From Zygnema cylindricum (taxonomy: Eukaryota > Streptophyta > Zygnematophyceae > Zygnematales > Zygnemataceae), in NCBI GenBank assembly GCA_037447655.1, contig JBBHKE010001197.1:47501-111500 (forward strand): a DNA stretch of 64,000 bases. The letters run 5' to 3'. Of the stretch, positions 45,557 through 58,344 are shown piece after piece. The notes below the pieces were generated by a model. It worked only from the letters and a program-made list of their open reading frames with translations. It was not told the origin of the DNA and did no database searches. The translations under genes were made by a program, and so were the position numbers. Position 1 is the first letter of the stretch, and every line of letters starts with the position of its first letter.

Positions 45557-48500
45557 CTACACCGTCTCAGATGGCAAAGTTGCCTTGACTCTCGAAGTAA
45601 CACCCCCTCCTCTCAAATGAGGAGATCCACTCCCTCTCCCTCCTCCCCTCCAACCTCCACCTCTCCCCATTCGCTCTGTAGGACCACGGCTATTAGTGTG
45701 CCTTTCGACAGCCGTCACCTTAGATCTCTGTGGATCTGTTTGAGACCGTCTGTTTTCTGAAACGGAAACCGTCTCCTGCAACTGTGACTGCTGAGAGGTT
45801 TGAAACCTATTGTCGATGGCTGATAATGTTCGAGTTTCCGGAAAACCGTTGGATGAGGAAGTTTTGTAATGTTGAGGATCGTTATGAAACGTATCATTAT
45901 GAAGTGTATCGTTATGAAAAGACGACATTGACTTCTGAGGATGGGATTTAAAAAATGGTGCCCTTGAACCCCGAGGATTTTGCGACACCGTTGACACATG
46001 GGCATTCATACATTTATCCCCAAACCGGCAAAGACCCTTCTGAAAGAAAACACAAACCGATCCACGATCCGATACTGATGGACCACCCTTTCCGCCCCTC
46101 TGGTAAAATCGAGGTGGTTTTCCTCCCTGTTGTCGTATATCCGTCCAATTATTATGTCCATGCCAACCTCGAGACTGTTTCACTCCTGTTGCCAATCCTC
46201 CAATGGGGCTCGAGCCACAGGTTTCATTCTTGAATCCTGAGGAGCTTTCACCACCTTGGTCTCCTTCACCTGTCCCAGATTCCTCGTAAACTTCCCCTCT
46301 TCCAGATTCCTCGCCAACATCCTCTCTTCCAAATTCTCTTTCTCCCTCGCTTCCGAATCCTCTTTCTTCCTCTCGTCCAAATCCTCTTTCCCCCTCTCTT
46401 CCGGATCCTCTTTCTTCCTCTCTTTCTATTCCTCTTTTTCCCTCTCTTCCGAATCCTCTTTCTTCTTCTCTTCCAAATCCTCTTTCTTCTTCTCTTCCAA
46501 ATCCACTTTCTTCTGAAAATTCACGATTGTGACCATCAAAGGTTTCACCTTCTCCTGACACTGAATTCGACTCTTCATCTTGGTAGTTCCTCGGCCACAC
46601 TTCTTCACCTGTATTATCTTTGGCGCTATTCCCATGCTCTTCTTCAAGAATAAAGCTATTTTCAGCCTTATTCCCCACTATTTCAGTGTTCAAATTGCTC
46701 GCCACTGACGGATTTTCATGGTCAAAAACCCTCCCGTTGTCTTGATTGACAGGTTGGACAGTTTCTCCACTCCTAAATTCTTGCTGGTGGAGATGCTGAC
46801 TATTCAAGGTCCCGTTTTCCAAAGGTATTGTTGCATATTGCAAGTTCCCTCTTTCATCTTCCCTTGAAGCTGTTGCATGTTCAGGTCCCAACTGTCCCGG
46901 CAAAGACTGACCCCCTGTAAAAACCTGAGGGGGAGATGCTCTCCTTTCTCCTTCATCCTGGGGCTCCGGAAAAGCGACAGGCTTCATTTCAATGGAAGAC
47001 GGGAAAGATTGCTCACTAGCATTGACACTAAGACGTTCCACAGGAACTTGCCCAAAGCGGACATGAACTGCCTCGTGTGGAATCCTAGGGGGTGGTGGTA
47101 AAGGAGCATTTGGAAGTCTCACAGGAGGTCCGAGGGGCACGGGATAATTGCCAGGAAGTTGGTAGAACTGTGGAGGCCCTGTTTGATAGGGTACGTTGTA
47201 AGGGACTAAATCCTGATATTGCCCTGGGTAGGGATGATATGGGTTGGGAGGAGGTGGCATCAGATAAGTTGGTTGGGCTGAATAACCCACATAGTAAGGC
47301 TGAGAATGGAATGCATATGGGACAGTTGAACCATCTGGTGCCATACCGGGAAAGAACTGAGGTCCCCCAGGAGGTTGGGAGTATAACACCTGATCTGGAT
47401 AATGGTGTGGTATTCCACTAGGCCATGGCCTTGCCACGTGAGTCTCTCCACTAGAAGGAATTGACGTTTCCGGTTTAAGCATGTTTCCTGTACTAGGAAC
47501 AGCCTCTACACTAACAGTAGAGCCTTGCGAGTCCCCTTTCCCAGACCCGGAATTTGTATTATGATCTCCATCCGAGGGTGGTTGAATTCTTGGAAGAGCT
47601 TGACGCAAGAATTCAGAAACAGACTTCACAAGAGGGACAAACGGCGTTTGCGATTGAGCCCCGGGGGGAAGTTGAACAGAATTAGTTGACTGGACTGAGG
47701 AAGTGGTAGTGGAAACGACGTATTGTTGATTGACAGGAGAAGTTGACTGGACAGGAGCAGTGGGACTGGAAATGACACATTGTTGATTGACAGCAAAAGT
47801 TGACTGGACAGAAGAAGTGGTACTGGCAACAGCCATATGGTGGCCAACATCAGACTCTTCTTTCTGACCATAAGGTTTCACTGAATCTCCTTGAGAAGCA
47901 ATTAACGAGTGGCCTGAGATTGGAAGACAAGCTGGAGGTCTATTCGCAGAGGGAACAAAAGCCTGTCCAGAAGCAGACAGCTGAAAGGGCATACCTGTTT
48001 GAGGAGGAGCTCTTACGCCATGAGAGGGATTCAGTACTGGGCGATAAGGGAGATGTGATTTCACAGCATCAGTAGAAGACCCTGTTCGAGAGGTTTCTGT
48101 GTGATATTGACTGGTCTTTACAGGTGGCACGGGGTTGCTGGTTGACATAGGAATAAGCCGAGGAGGCTGAGAAATTCTTGCTTCTGGATTGACCGGTCTT
48201 GAATTCAAGTCAGAGAAAGTGGAGGCAGCTTCAAGAGGGGAAGTTGGAGAAGTCCTGGAAGCATCACTGGAAGCTTTAAACACAATTGGGTCTTGAACTG
48301 TCTTCTTCTGCACGATGCAAGAAAGTGGAGAGGGAAGGGAGGAGAATTAAAGCAAGTACCATACCAAGTTGACAGCAAACTGTTTCCTGTTCACTGGTTC
48401 ATAAACCACCGTAACTCTTAGTAGGCTCCACATATATGCCATGTTAATGCCGAAAAGCTATCTGAACTTTCAGAATACTGGTTGAGCAAACATTATAACT

Positions 48501-51500
48501 CTTGTTTCATCTTGTTCAAAAAGCAAAAAAATTTACTGTTCATCGTGGAAAAATATTATCCTTACATATCCATTCAAAACTGGTATGACCCATATTATTC
48601 ATACTCCACAACCAGCCAAGAACGATGTTCCCAAAAGAACGATTTTCAATTAACCGAAAGTACCAAATAGGTGGGCTTTATATCACAAATGATGTCAGCT
48701 ATCAAAGCAGTGTGAAATGGACAGGAAAAACATTTGAAGAAAAACCTTTCCCAAGGTGGTATTATGCACATTTTCTCACCTGCATACCAAGAAGAATGGT
48801 GGCCACATCCCAAGGCTGCGTTTCCTCCTTGATGGGTGGCTCTTGATCTGCCTGCAATCCAAATGCTTAGGCAAGAAATATGAGACCAAAGGACAATTGG
48901 TACTTCCCAACCCTTCTTTCCATCCTAAATATTGTTGCATCACCCGTCAGCGGCGTACATTAGACAAATAGCCAAAACGGAACACCTCTCAGCTCCTCAA
49001 TAAAACATCTACTCTTCCCTACCCTTCAAAAAATGCACAGCTGGTCGAGACAACGAGTGATAAGACTGGAAAGGCTACTACTAAAGAAACTAAAAAAAAT
49101 GAAGACTATGGGAAATTCCACTATGTCACATACCATGTCAGAAAATAAAAAAATACACCAAAGAAAACTCAGAATTCTAAATGCATACTCGTATATAACA
49201 TTCACATCTGATGGTATTTCTCGACAGAGGAGAGAGTCACACAAGAACTCCCGCTCACACAAGAAGAGCTTTCAACTACCCCTCAGGCCAATTACCACTT
49301 TCACTGACTTAGATTACCACACCATTTCAAAAAACTTGATGTGCATACACACCCGCAAGTACAGCTCCCTTTCAAGGTCTGAAAACGAGCTACCATGTCA
49401 TAAAAAAACTGACGAATACAAGCACAGGAGAGAGTCACACTATTTCAAAAAACGTGATTCACATACACACCTGCGAATACAGCTCCCTTTCAAGGTCTTC
49501 CGCAAGCATCCATTTACCAGCAGCTTGTCCCTTTGAAGATGTGTCTAACTCTCCCTTCTGATCGTCATTTCTTTTTGCCAATGGATTTGCATCTGTACCA
49601 AAATGCTGTTGTAGAACATCACCGGATTTAGAAAATTGATCTGACGGAACTTCACTGGGATGAGACATTCCTGCTACAGGAGTCCTCAGCAGTCTCTCAT
49701 GTACGCCAGAGTCGTTCACCTGCTTCATATGCTTTTCATCAATTGCCCCACTTGCCCTGCTTAGTTCACCTCTTCCTAAACCCGTATTGACTTGTCTGTC
49801 AATTACCATTTCAGTATTGATCACATGGCCAGAGGACGATCCTCGATTTACCTGTCCCAACGTGTGCCCTGTACTCTCATTTGACAACTGAACTGAATTT
49901 CCCTGAACATGCGTCACATGATTTCCAAATGACTGCCTCGTTGTTTCAACCATTGTTTCAACCATTGAAGAGGTGATATCCGCTGGAGAACCAGCCATTC
50001 TGAAATGCAAACCAGCATCATATGAAACACTTTGATGAGAGCTAGAGGATGGCTCATCCAAGCTCCTGTTTGACTGGGGAGCAGTCGAAGCCTTTTCTTT
50101 TTCACCAGCCAAACTTCCAGCTTCACTACTGGACATACTCATGGACCTACTACTACTCTGAAATCCATTGACAGAAAACCCCCAACTCTGTGCAGAAAGT
50201 CGTTCCTCAACACTGACTTCCTTCTCTTTCTCTTCTTCTTTCTGTTTCTCCTTCAATTTATCCCTTTTCTTTGCACCTGGTCCTCTTGCCTTGCTAGAAG
50301 TCTTCTCCATCAGCTTCTCCTCAGCCCGTTTTCGTCTCTCATCTTCCACTTTCACAAGTTCTTCCTTTCTTTTTCGTTGTTCCACTACTTGCTGTTGACG
50401 CTGTTGGTCCAAAAGCAATCCTGCTTCTAGGCGTTGCATTTCCAAACACCAGTCTGTGTCTTCTCGTACTGATACTGCACCAAAGGTTTAAGAGTATTTC
50501 TAAGTCATATAATTAGGTAGGAATAAGAAGCGACTGAATAAGCATTTCTAAAGTCATACACTTAGGTGTCACTTTACACGCCACATGCCCCATCCTGTTA
50601 AACATATGCAACATTGAAAACACTTAAAAAATATTTCTCCAAGCCTTGCAATTTAACAATCACACCCCCCCTCTCCCCCCCCCACCCTTGCGAAACTTCT
50701 ACATTCAAGAAAACACAATAAAGAATATAACTTACTCCCATTTGAAGACATTGCTGCTTGGGGCTGGAATGCCGCGCCATTCACACCCTTGCCTCGACTC
50801 TGAGCTTCCTCATGAGAAGGCAATGCATATTCTTGAAAGCTTGTCGAAGGACTGCCTCGCTTTTCATATCTCGGTGGCAATGACGCAGTGACAAATTCCT
50901 CTGTGTGTGACACAGCATGGACATGTACATTTGCTTGAACAAAACTAGCAGAATGCCTTTCTGAATCCATGCCGATATCCACCTTCGACAAAGGGTGCGC
51001 CAGCGACACTTGTGTGAAGCCTGAGTTAAGTTGGCTAGGCGGGAAAGTAGAAGAGACTTGAAATGGTTTTGAAACATCCCCAGCCTGCAGAAGACAGCCG
51101 CCACACAAGAGAGCCTTAGGCTTTTTTAGAGTTTTGTAAGCTATTATCCTTTAATTAACAACAGTATCACCTTGCCATTCAAAGTTTAGAAATACCCGGA
51201 AGCCTAGCTGCCATGTTTTCCATGCCACAGAGGGAACTCCTTCAATAACTAATTACAAGCAAAGCTTATGGGAGTATACTCACCCCCATAAGTAGAGTTT
51301 GATGTTATTGCACAACTGATGATCAATAATATCGAGTGTGTGCTTCCAATGTCCCAATAAAAACAGTGTTGACCAACAATTGCGAATAAACTTGATTATC
51401 ACCATAAATCAGTAACATACTGTTGGGCACTCCGGACTATATACAAAGCTTCTATAGGTAGACCTGATGGTCGACAAGAAACGGGATAGTGATTTTTTCC

Positions 51501-53194
51501 TCCCAAAATCACATTTTCAAGCAAACTAAAATTTTTGTAGATACTTCTCAAAATCATGACAGGTACAGTACTATTTGCCCATTATTTTGTCTTTCTGTCC
51601 TCAATGAGTATCTTTCAGGGTTTGTACTTTTCGTGTCTTAGTCTTTATTATTTGTTGTTGTTCCATTTTATCATTGACAACAATCAATACACATATTAGC
51701 AACTAACCAGTTATCAGGTACCCCAAATTTATCAACTGCAAACACTCCACCTAAAATGTAACATACCAACATAACATCCAACACCACTCATTCACACAAT
51801 TTTTTTTTTTTCATTTTTCTCCCTGCTATTTCCAGCAAAGGCCAGCAGCTAATTGCCTACACGATGTTGCACACTCTTCTGCTCGCCAAAATCTCCCTTC
51901 TCCCTCCCTCCCTCCCTCCCCCTCTCCCAATCCCTCTCCCTCCTCTCCCTCCCCCGCCCACCTTATCAAGACTCCACTCTTCTCCCTTTTCCCCCACACT
52001 CTCCATGTCCCTCTTCCCCACCCTCTCCCTCTCCCTCTCCCTCCCCTCCTTCCCCTCCCTCCCACCCTTCCTCCTTCCCTATCTCTATCAACCCCTCTCG
52101 TTCATTCTCTCCCTCTCCCCCTCAGGCAGTATAAATTCAACCATTCAAATGCGAGAATTTTTTTAGCAAACTTACGAACCTTTCAAGGTCTGTTGCATGG
52201 CAGTTTTTCTTTCACATCATGATCAGGCATGTCTACGCTATGACTTTTAACTACAATTGACCAATACCCATCTACCAGGTCAAACCATATTGCACAGCTC
52301 TACCTTCCTTACCTTCCCTACACAATTTCATTGCCAATTTCAGGACTCCCACTGGATTCTATAGTTTTCCATGCATTGACGGTCCATTAAACTAGGCATA
52401 ACAGCACATACACATCCCAATTTTTTAACATACTCTTTCAAGACGTGAAGAAGGTGTCGTCAGCAGGTTCTGATTAGCCAGCCTCTCCTCTTCTGCCTGA
52501 AGCTTCATTGCCAATTCCTCGTCTAGAACCTCCTGTAGCCTTTTCTCCCAATCCTTAGGCCTTTTACTTATGAATTCATTGCTTTGCACCTCCGCTGTTC
52601 CTTGCGACTTATTCCCAGTCACTGAGGATCCATGCCCTCCACCATCGAAGGGACCCTGCCCTTCAAAACTTCTGGTACCGGAAGTAGCTGAAATATTTAC
52701 TTTTCTCACATCAATCCTTGTGCGAGGTCCACCACCTGATGATTTCTCTGGCTGAATTTCATCAGTAGCCCGGGCCACAAACGAACTCGATTGCTCTCCT
52801 GCCTTTGCCTTATCTCTGGTTTTTCGAGGTCCGTGTACTCTAACCCGAGTCGTGCCTTCATCTCTTTCCAAAGCCGCAAAAGGGTTGTTGAAAGCTGCAA
52901 CGATTAGGATGTAAAGAGTAAGAAAAAATTGCACGACTGGTGAAGTTGATTAAAGAGCTCAACAAAAGGAAGAAACAAAAAAAGAAGAACAGTACAGCTG
53001 CTCTCACTACGTAGTTATGCTGGAAAGAAAAGAGATGAAGAACGGGGCAGTAAGCACAACACAGATTTGACATTTCAACAACCTCATATCAACATACAAA
53101 GACGCCAATTAAAAAACCAAAAAACAGCATGCCTACAAGACTAAAATGAATTGAATGCTCAGTTACCATATGCAGAGGGGAAGACAACATGCAT
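45557..53194 (-). CDS. Large CCCH zinc-finger protein with coiled coil, Pro-rich and RGG regions
   Basis: Six exons (53194-53167, 52894-52434, 51084-50736, 50474-49471, 48851-48780, 48307-45557) keep one frame for about 1,554 residues. Exon 1 is the weakest call: its 28 bases were chosen because they give an ATG and a phase-1 donor. Near the N-terminus is NPFAALERDEG. A charged Gln/Glu/Lys coiled coil covers about 291-375, a Pro/Tyr-rich stretch about 944-1044, and about nine copies of GFGREEER about 1234-1307. A single CCCH finger (C-x7-C-x5-C-x3-H) spans 1389-1407, in CVFFQKGLCRFGDKCMNAH. The end is rich in RGG-like motifs (GRGGGWRGGGRGSG). CCCH fingers with RGG tails usually bind RNA, so a role in mRNA metabolism is likely but inferred. 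I do not recognise the specific orthologue. Intron 2 contains a polypyrimidine tract at 51895-52130. Confidence 0.8.
51895..52130. repeat. Polypyrimidine tract in CCCH gene intron 2
   Basis: The plus strand is almost purely C/T (CTCCCTCCCTCC and CCCTCTCCCTC units). On the transcribed strand this is a polypurine run inside the intron. Confidence 0.85.
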
Positions 53195-53277
53195 TAAGGT
53201 ACTAAAAAGAGGGTTAGGCTCTAGTGTGCAAGAACCTCTCGCCACTATCCACAACAAACAAGACAACTGGAATGCAT

Positions 53278-56102
53278 TCACTTCAATTTCCAGGGTTTGT
53301 GAGACCCACAAGCTGGAAATGGTACATTCTCTGATTCCATGCGTCGAGCAGCCTTCTCTTTCATCTGCTTGTTCTTTCTCTCCCTCTGCCTGTCTTTCTT
53401 CTCCTTGCTTTTCCTTGCTTTTTCTGCAGCTAACATTGGAGAATCAATGGTTTCACAAAATCCACTGTCAGCCCGTTCTGTCCTGCTCAGGCCGTAAGTA
53501 TGTGAGGACATCTCCTTCTCACTGGCAAGTGATGAGCCTTGAGCAGCTACCTCTGTTCTACAATTCCTTGCTTCTTCCCCATTATTCAGCCCCTCAAAAG
53601 AACCCACTCCTGTAGTCCTACTAGAAGAGAAATCTGCATCATTGTTGTGACCACTGCTAGTAGAGGCTTGCATCCAGTCTATTCCAGCACCAATATCAGT
53701 TGCTGTACTGTTGCCATTAACAACCGTTGCTACATGATCCTTTTCCATACTAGAACTGTACACATGGATTTTTCCATTTTCGTGTAGCTCACAGACAAGC
53801 CCAGCTTCTTTATAGCCCCCCTCTGCAGTGCCACCAAAGACCTGCCTCTCCTTATTACGTGCCTTCTCCTGTTTCTTCCTCCTTTTCTCTGCTTCCAGAA
53901 CAGCATGCCTAGCCTGGGCTTCCTCCTTTCTCATAACTTCCTCCTCAGCCTGTCGCTTCCGTACTTCTGCTTCTTCTTCTGCTCTTTTCTTTGCATTCAG
54001 CTCCATCCTCTGCCTCTCGTCTTCCTTCATCCGTTCTCTTCTTCTATACAGCCACGAATCATCTTCATCTTCACTGTCAGAACCTGTTTCAAAGAATTCT
54101 TCATTCATCCTACTTTCCCCAAATCCGAATGGCGATGACCCAAATGCTGGGCCACCAAAGCCATGCATATGGAAATTGCTAGGAAAGGAATTATTGTAAA
54201 CGCCTGGCCCATCATGTTTCTCGACACCTCCACGTCTCATGAACAAGTGCAGGAATAAGCTGAGCCAAAGAGACAAAGTAGCAAAACCACACAATAAATA
54301 CAAAATACAATGCTAAAAAAAACCATAATACCCAATTCCTGCTACCATTTTGCTCAGTACAATTTCTTCTTTAATGCAAAAGGTGACTATTAGAGAGTAC
54401 AAAATAAAAGGCTGATAGACAGAAGTTGCACTGGAAAAAAGACAAAATAGACAACTATTTGCTTGAAAGAAGCCACAAAAGCAAAAGTGCATTTTATAAA
54501 CTGAAAAGATGGACCAGGTTTACTTCCAAATGCAGATGACGAAAATCTGGCTAATCAACGTATTTCATAAACCTCTCTAACGTTCAAAAGAATAACAAAG
54601 AACTGAGATTTAGCGAAGAACATGAACTAAGTTTGGACCTCATAAGCTCAGCCTCAATGATGCCTCAACTTAATAAGAGCGTTATCCTACCAGTGTTGCT
54701 CTTAACACACAGCTTTCGATCACTATCTCTAAATCAGTCCCGGCATTTATTGCTCTGGGAATGATAGATTACAAATGGATGGACAGTTCACCTCTTATTT
54801 ATTGCTTCCCATTGTCACAAGAACTCAACAACGAAACAAAGAACTTACAAGTCAACAAGCTCATTGAAAGGGATGATGTCGTCATCATTCATTCCGTAGT
54901 CCTCATCGTCACTAGTTTCATCGTCATTTGCTTGTAACCGATTATACGCAGCATTAATTTGTTTAAATTTTGTTGTAGACTCAGCCGAACCCCCATTTTT
55001 GTCTGGATGAGTGGCCAAAGCAAGCTTTCTATATGCAGCTTTTATCTGCAGCCCATCCAGAAGCTATGAATGAATAGAAAGGAAAAACAAAATCGTCATT
55101 CAGGTCTAAATATCCTGAAAACGTATATGCTAAGCCGCCAGAAAATAAGAGGGATAAAACAAAATCGTCAAGGAGGCCTAAAATTACAGAAGACATGTAT
55201 GCTAAACCGCCAGAAAGTACGGGTGTAAATAACCATGAAGACTCCAATTGCAAGGGGTGAATACAATTTAAACCAAATCATTAATTGAGTCAAATAAACC
55301 TTACAATAACCCTCGTGTAGGGCTGTCCAGTTAAAAAGAGAAAACGCACCCAGCTTGACAGCTCCAAAAAACAAGACAAACAACAAGCATATCAACAAAA
55401 GAATTACAAAATAGTGTAGTGAAACGACTATACGAAACAGCCCATCTCCTAAAAGGATTGGGCAATAATCCAACTTACAGCCTGACTACATAATTCAAAA
55501 GGAAAATCTCTGCTTTCCCAGCATCCCCTAAGTTAAAGTTTATGTTTTTTTCGCCACTTTAGTCAACTTTTCTTCAGGCACACATGTTCAATTGGAGGCT
55601 AATAAGCAGATGGTACTAATTTTTGCTTTACACCGCAGCCGTTGGATCGATAATCCGACAAGTGCGCACAAAGAAACGTGAGTTTAATAGCCAAAAATTA
55701 CATTAAACGCTAATAGTGATACACACTTTATCATGCTTCCCTTGTTCCTTAGTATTCAGACAGCAATAATTCAACGTTTTGTGTCTCATATAGCTTTCGG
55801 ACAAGCTATGCGCGAACAGGATACAAAGATAAATCTCTGCACAAAGACCAAAATAACTGCGCCCGGCTCACTTCTCAGCCAAAACCTAAAAGCGTGCTGC
55901 TTGACAGAGAGGCAGCTTTACAATCACACGTATTACTGGAACGGAATTTCAATCGGGACAACTCTACCTCCGCTGCTTCTCAAAATTGCCGTCTCCCTCT
56001 TTTCCATCATCTTGCTTCCCTCCATAACATCCTTACCTCTCCTTCGCTGGCATCCTGTGGCACTCCAATAATCTCGAAGGCCTCCAAGCGCGACAGCTTC
56101 AT
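53278..56102 (-). CDS. J-domain (DnaJ-like) cochaperone
   Basis: J proteins stimulate Hsp70 ATPase through their HPD loop. Three exons (56102-56037, 55045-54849, 54259-53278) join into 414 residues. The J domain covers about residues 7-60, with helix II IKAAYRKLALAT and HPD at 35-37. An acidic linker (DDETSDDEDYGMNDDD, about 63-78) follows, then a Gly/Phe-containing stretch (about 105-135), a charged coiled coil (about 160-227), and a Lys/Arg-rich C-terminus. There is no zinc-binding or DnaJ C-terminal substrate domain, so it is a class C J protein. Its partner is not evident. The start ATG sits 14 bases after an AG preceded by a pyrimidine-rich stretch, so a 5' UTR intron may precede it. A family A MITE lies in intron 1. 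Its stop is only 83 bp from the start proposed for the next gene. Confidence 0.88.
55534..55727. mobile_element. Foldback MITE, family A, copy 7, intronic
   Basis: Diverged copy within intron 1 of the J-domain gene. Landmarks are ATGTTTTTTTCGCCACTTTA at the left, ACAAGTGCGCACAAAGAAAC, and ACGCTAATAGTGATACAC at the right. Confidence 0.75.
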
Positions 56103-57909
56103 ATCAGCCACGAGTCTGCAAACCAGAGAAAAGTGCATCTCTCACTAAGCAGATTAACTCAACCAGAAAATAATCTCTTACTAGAAAGCTTTGTTGAACT
56201 ACAAATTATCTCTAACTAGGCGACTTTATTCGACAGACAAATAATCTCTTCCTCGAAAACTTTAGTCAACTGGAAATAATGTCTTACTGAACAAATTATT
56301 TGAGCGGGAAAAGAATCTCTTCCTAAAAACTTTAATCGACTGGGAAACAATCTCTTACTAGACGCTTTATTCATAACTGTAAACAACTGAAAAATAATCC
56401 CTTACTGGAAAATTTTATTCCGGAAAATACAGAGTCTGCAGTCAATATAATAAGTACAAGTACAATTCAAACTGATTGAAATTGCCATATAAACTGGCGT
56501 CTTCTCGAATATTTACTCCGCAGACACTTGCTTCAACTTAAAAAAACCTTTAGTGGCGTGTGGTTTACTAATGTTTACTAATGTAAACCTCTACACCAGA
56601 GCCGGAAAAGAATCTCTTCCTAAAACTTTAATCGACTGGAAAACAATCTCTTACTAGACGCTCTAATTCATAATCTCTCACTAGACAGCTTAAACAACTG
56701 GAAAATTATCTCTTATTGGAAAATTTTATTCCGAAAAATACAGAGTCTGCAGTCAATACAAGTACAAGTACAATTCAAACTGATTGAAATTGCCATATAA
56801 ACCGGGGTCTCCTCGAATATTTACTCCGCAAACACTTGCTTCAAATTAAAAAACCCTTCAGTGGCGTGTGGAATTTACTATGTTTACTAATGTAAACCTC
56901 TACACCAGCTTACGTTTGCAAAAAAGAAGGAACAGTGATGTGTCAACATAACAATTGCCCGCTTGTAACGCAATTCAGCGTGGTTCAGCAAATCCAAAAC
57001 CTCTACCATAATTCCATAAATTGCATAAATTCCACACGACATACCAGCAGATGAAGCCTTCAGCTTAGAAATTCGCCAACCAGAAATTTCTGTCCCCAGC
57101 GCGTTTTCCAAGCAACAATCATCTACCTTTCAATGTTAACAAACAAGAGCTTGCAACTGAAGAATTCCGGTAAAGGATAACAATCAATCGGCAAAATATC
57201 TACACACTATCTTTCTTCATCGAAAAAAAAGACCATTGTTGAGAGTTCATGCCAAAAAAAAAGTTCTTCGTTACTCCTTACTACATGTCTCAATTTGTTA
57301 CACAAAGAAAACTTTGCTATAGACAGTGAAACATGTTGCTTGATTTCCACATGTAAAGATGATGAGTCGCTGCAGTAACATCCAAAGGATGGAGTGCCAA
57401 CTTTCTTGCAGGTTTCCAAAGCCCTTTAAGACGTCTACCAAACAGAATCAATACTCTCTTAGTCAGCTCACGTGCTTCAAAAATATCTTAGTACAGTATT
57501 CAATATCAGAAATTAGGGATTTGAGAAAGCTGCAGTGACTATCTCCTAAACAGGTTTCCAAAGCTTTCCAAGTCCATCATGGAAAAGCTGATACTCTTTT
57601 TACCAATTCATACGCCCTTAAAACAGTTTGCGGTGTACTAATTATTTTATGTATTTTCTGTGTACTCAACCAGATAACGCCGGGTATCAAAAATTCAAAA
57701 ACGCCAAAAGCCAACATCGGACTCGGACGTTATGAACTTTGTGAACTTGTGAAACACGCTCAAAATTCTTAATTGGAGGATGGATTTCAGAAGAGTTGTC
57801 ACGTGAAATAGTGTGATCAAGTAACCGTTTACGGCATCACAATACCGTACCTTCTGCAGCGTTTTAAGAAATTATAAGTGTTCGACCTGATCTTATGTAC
57901 ACAGTGCAG
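56103..57909. other. Upstream of the J-domain gene, with a degenerate local duplication
   Basis: From about 56200 to 56880 phrases of the form AATCTCTTACTRG..CTTTATTC repeat irregularly. A block with TACAGAGTCTGCAGTCAATA and AGTACAATTCAAACTGATTG occurs twice (about 56439 and 56740). No gene recognised to 57909. Confidence 0.5.
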
Positions 57910-58129
57910 TACACCGTGAATCGTTATTAGCGTATTGAACGCTAATTCGGGCACCTTTTTTTTTTTACAAATTCTCAAATAGAATTATCCATAATATTTT
58001 TAAAAACCCTAATTTTCAATTAAAGTAGACGATTTCTTTGAAAATTTCCAAATTCCCAATTAGCGTTGATAACGGTAATTATTCCTATACGCTAAAATAA
58101 CTTCTACTCTAATAACGATTCAAGGTGTA
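57910..58129. mobile_element. Family F MITE-like element
   Basis: About 220 bp. The left end is TACACCGTGAATCGTTATTA and the right end AATAACGATTCAAGGTGTA. The termini match families A and B; the interior, with GCGTATTGAACGCTAATTCG, differs from both. Flanks include GTAC on both sides. Confidence 0.75.
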
Positions 58130-58344
58130 CTGTACTGGTACCTAAGGGTGAAGTTCCATCAAGCGAAAAGTGGCGTTTTTTACAGAAATCCGCGATTCTC
58201 CGTACCAAATCGTACCGCCTATTTTGTTTTTAAGGGAAAAAACAACATTACAGAGAATCTTGCCGATACTCTCCGAAGGTCTTGGAGGTAATACTGGCCG
58301 TCGGATGTTCATCTGCGAGGAGTTCACTTCAATTTTCTCTGTTA

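Noticed and set aside
52434-54259. A single fused J-domain plus CCCH protein
   Set aside because: The J-domain exon has its own stop, and joining its visible donors to the exon at 52894 gives the wrong phase and early stops.
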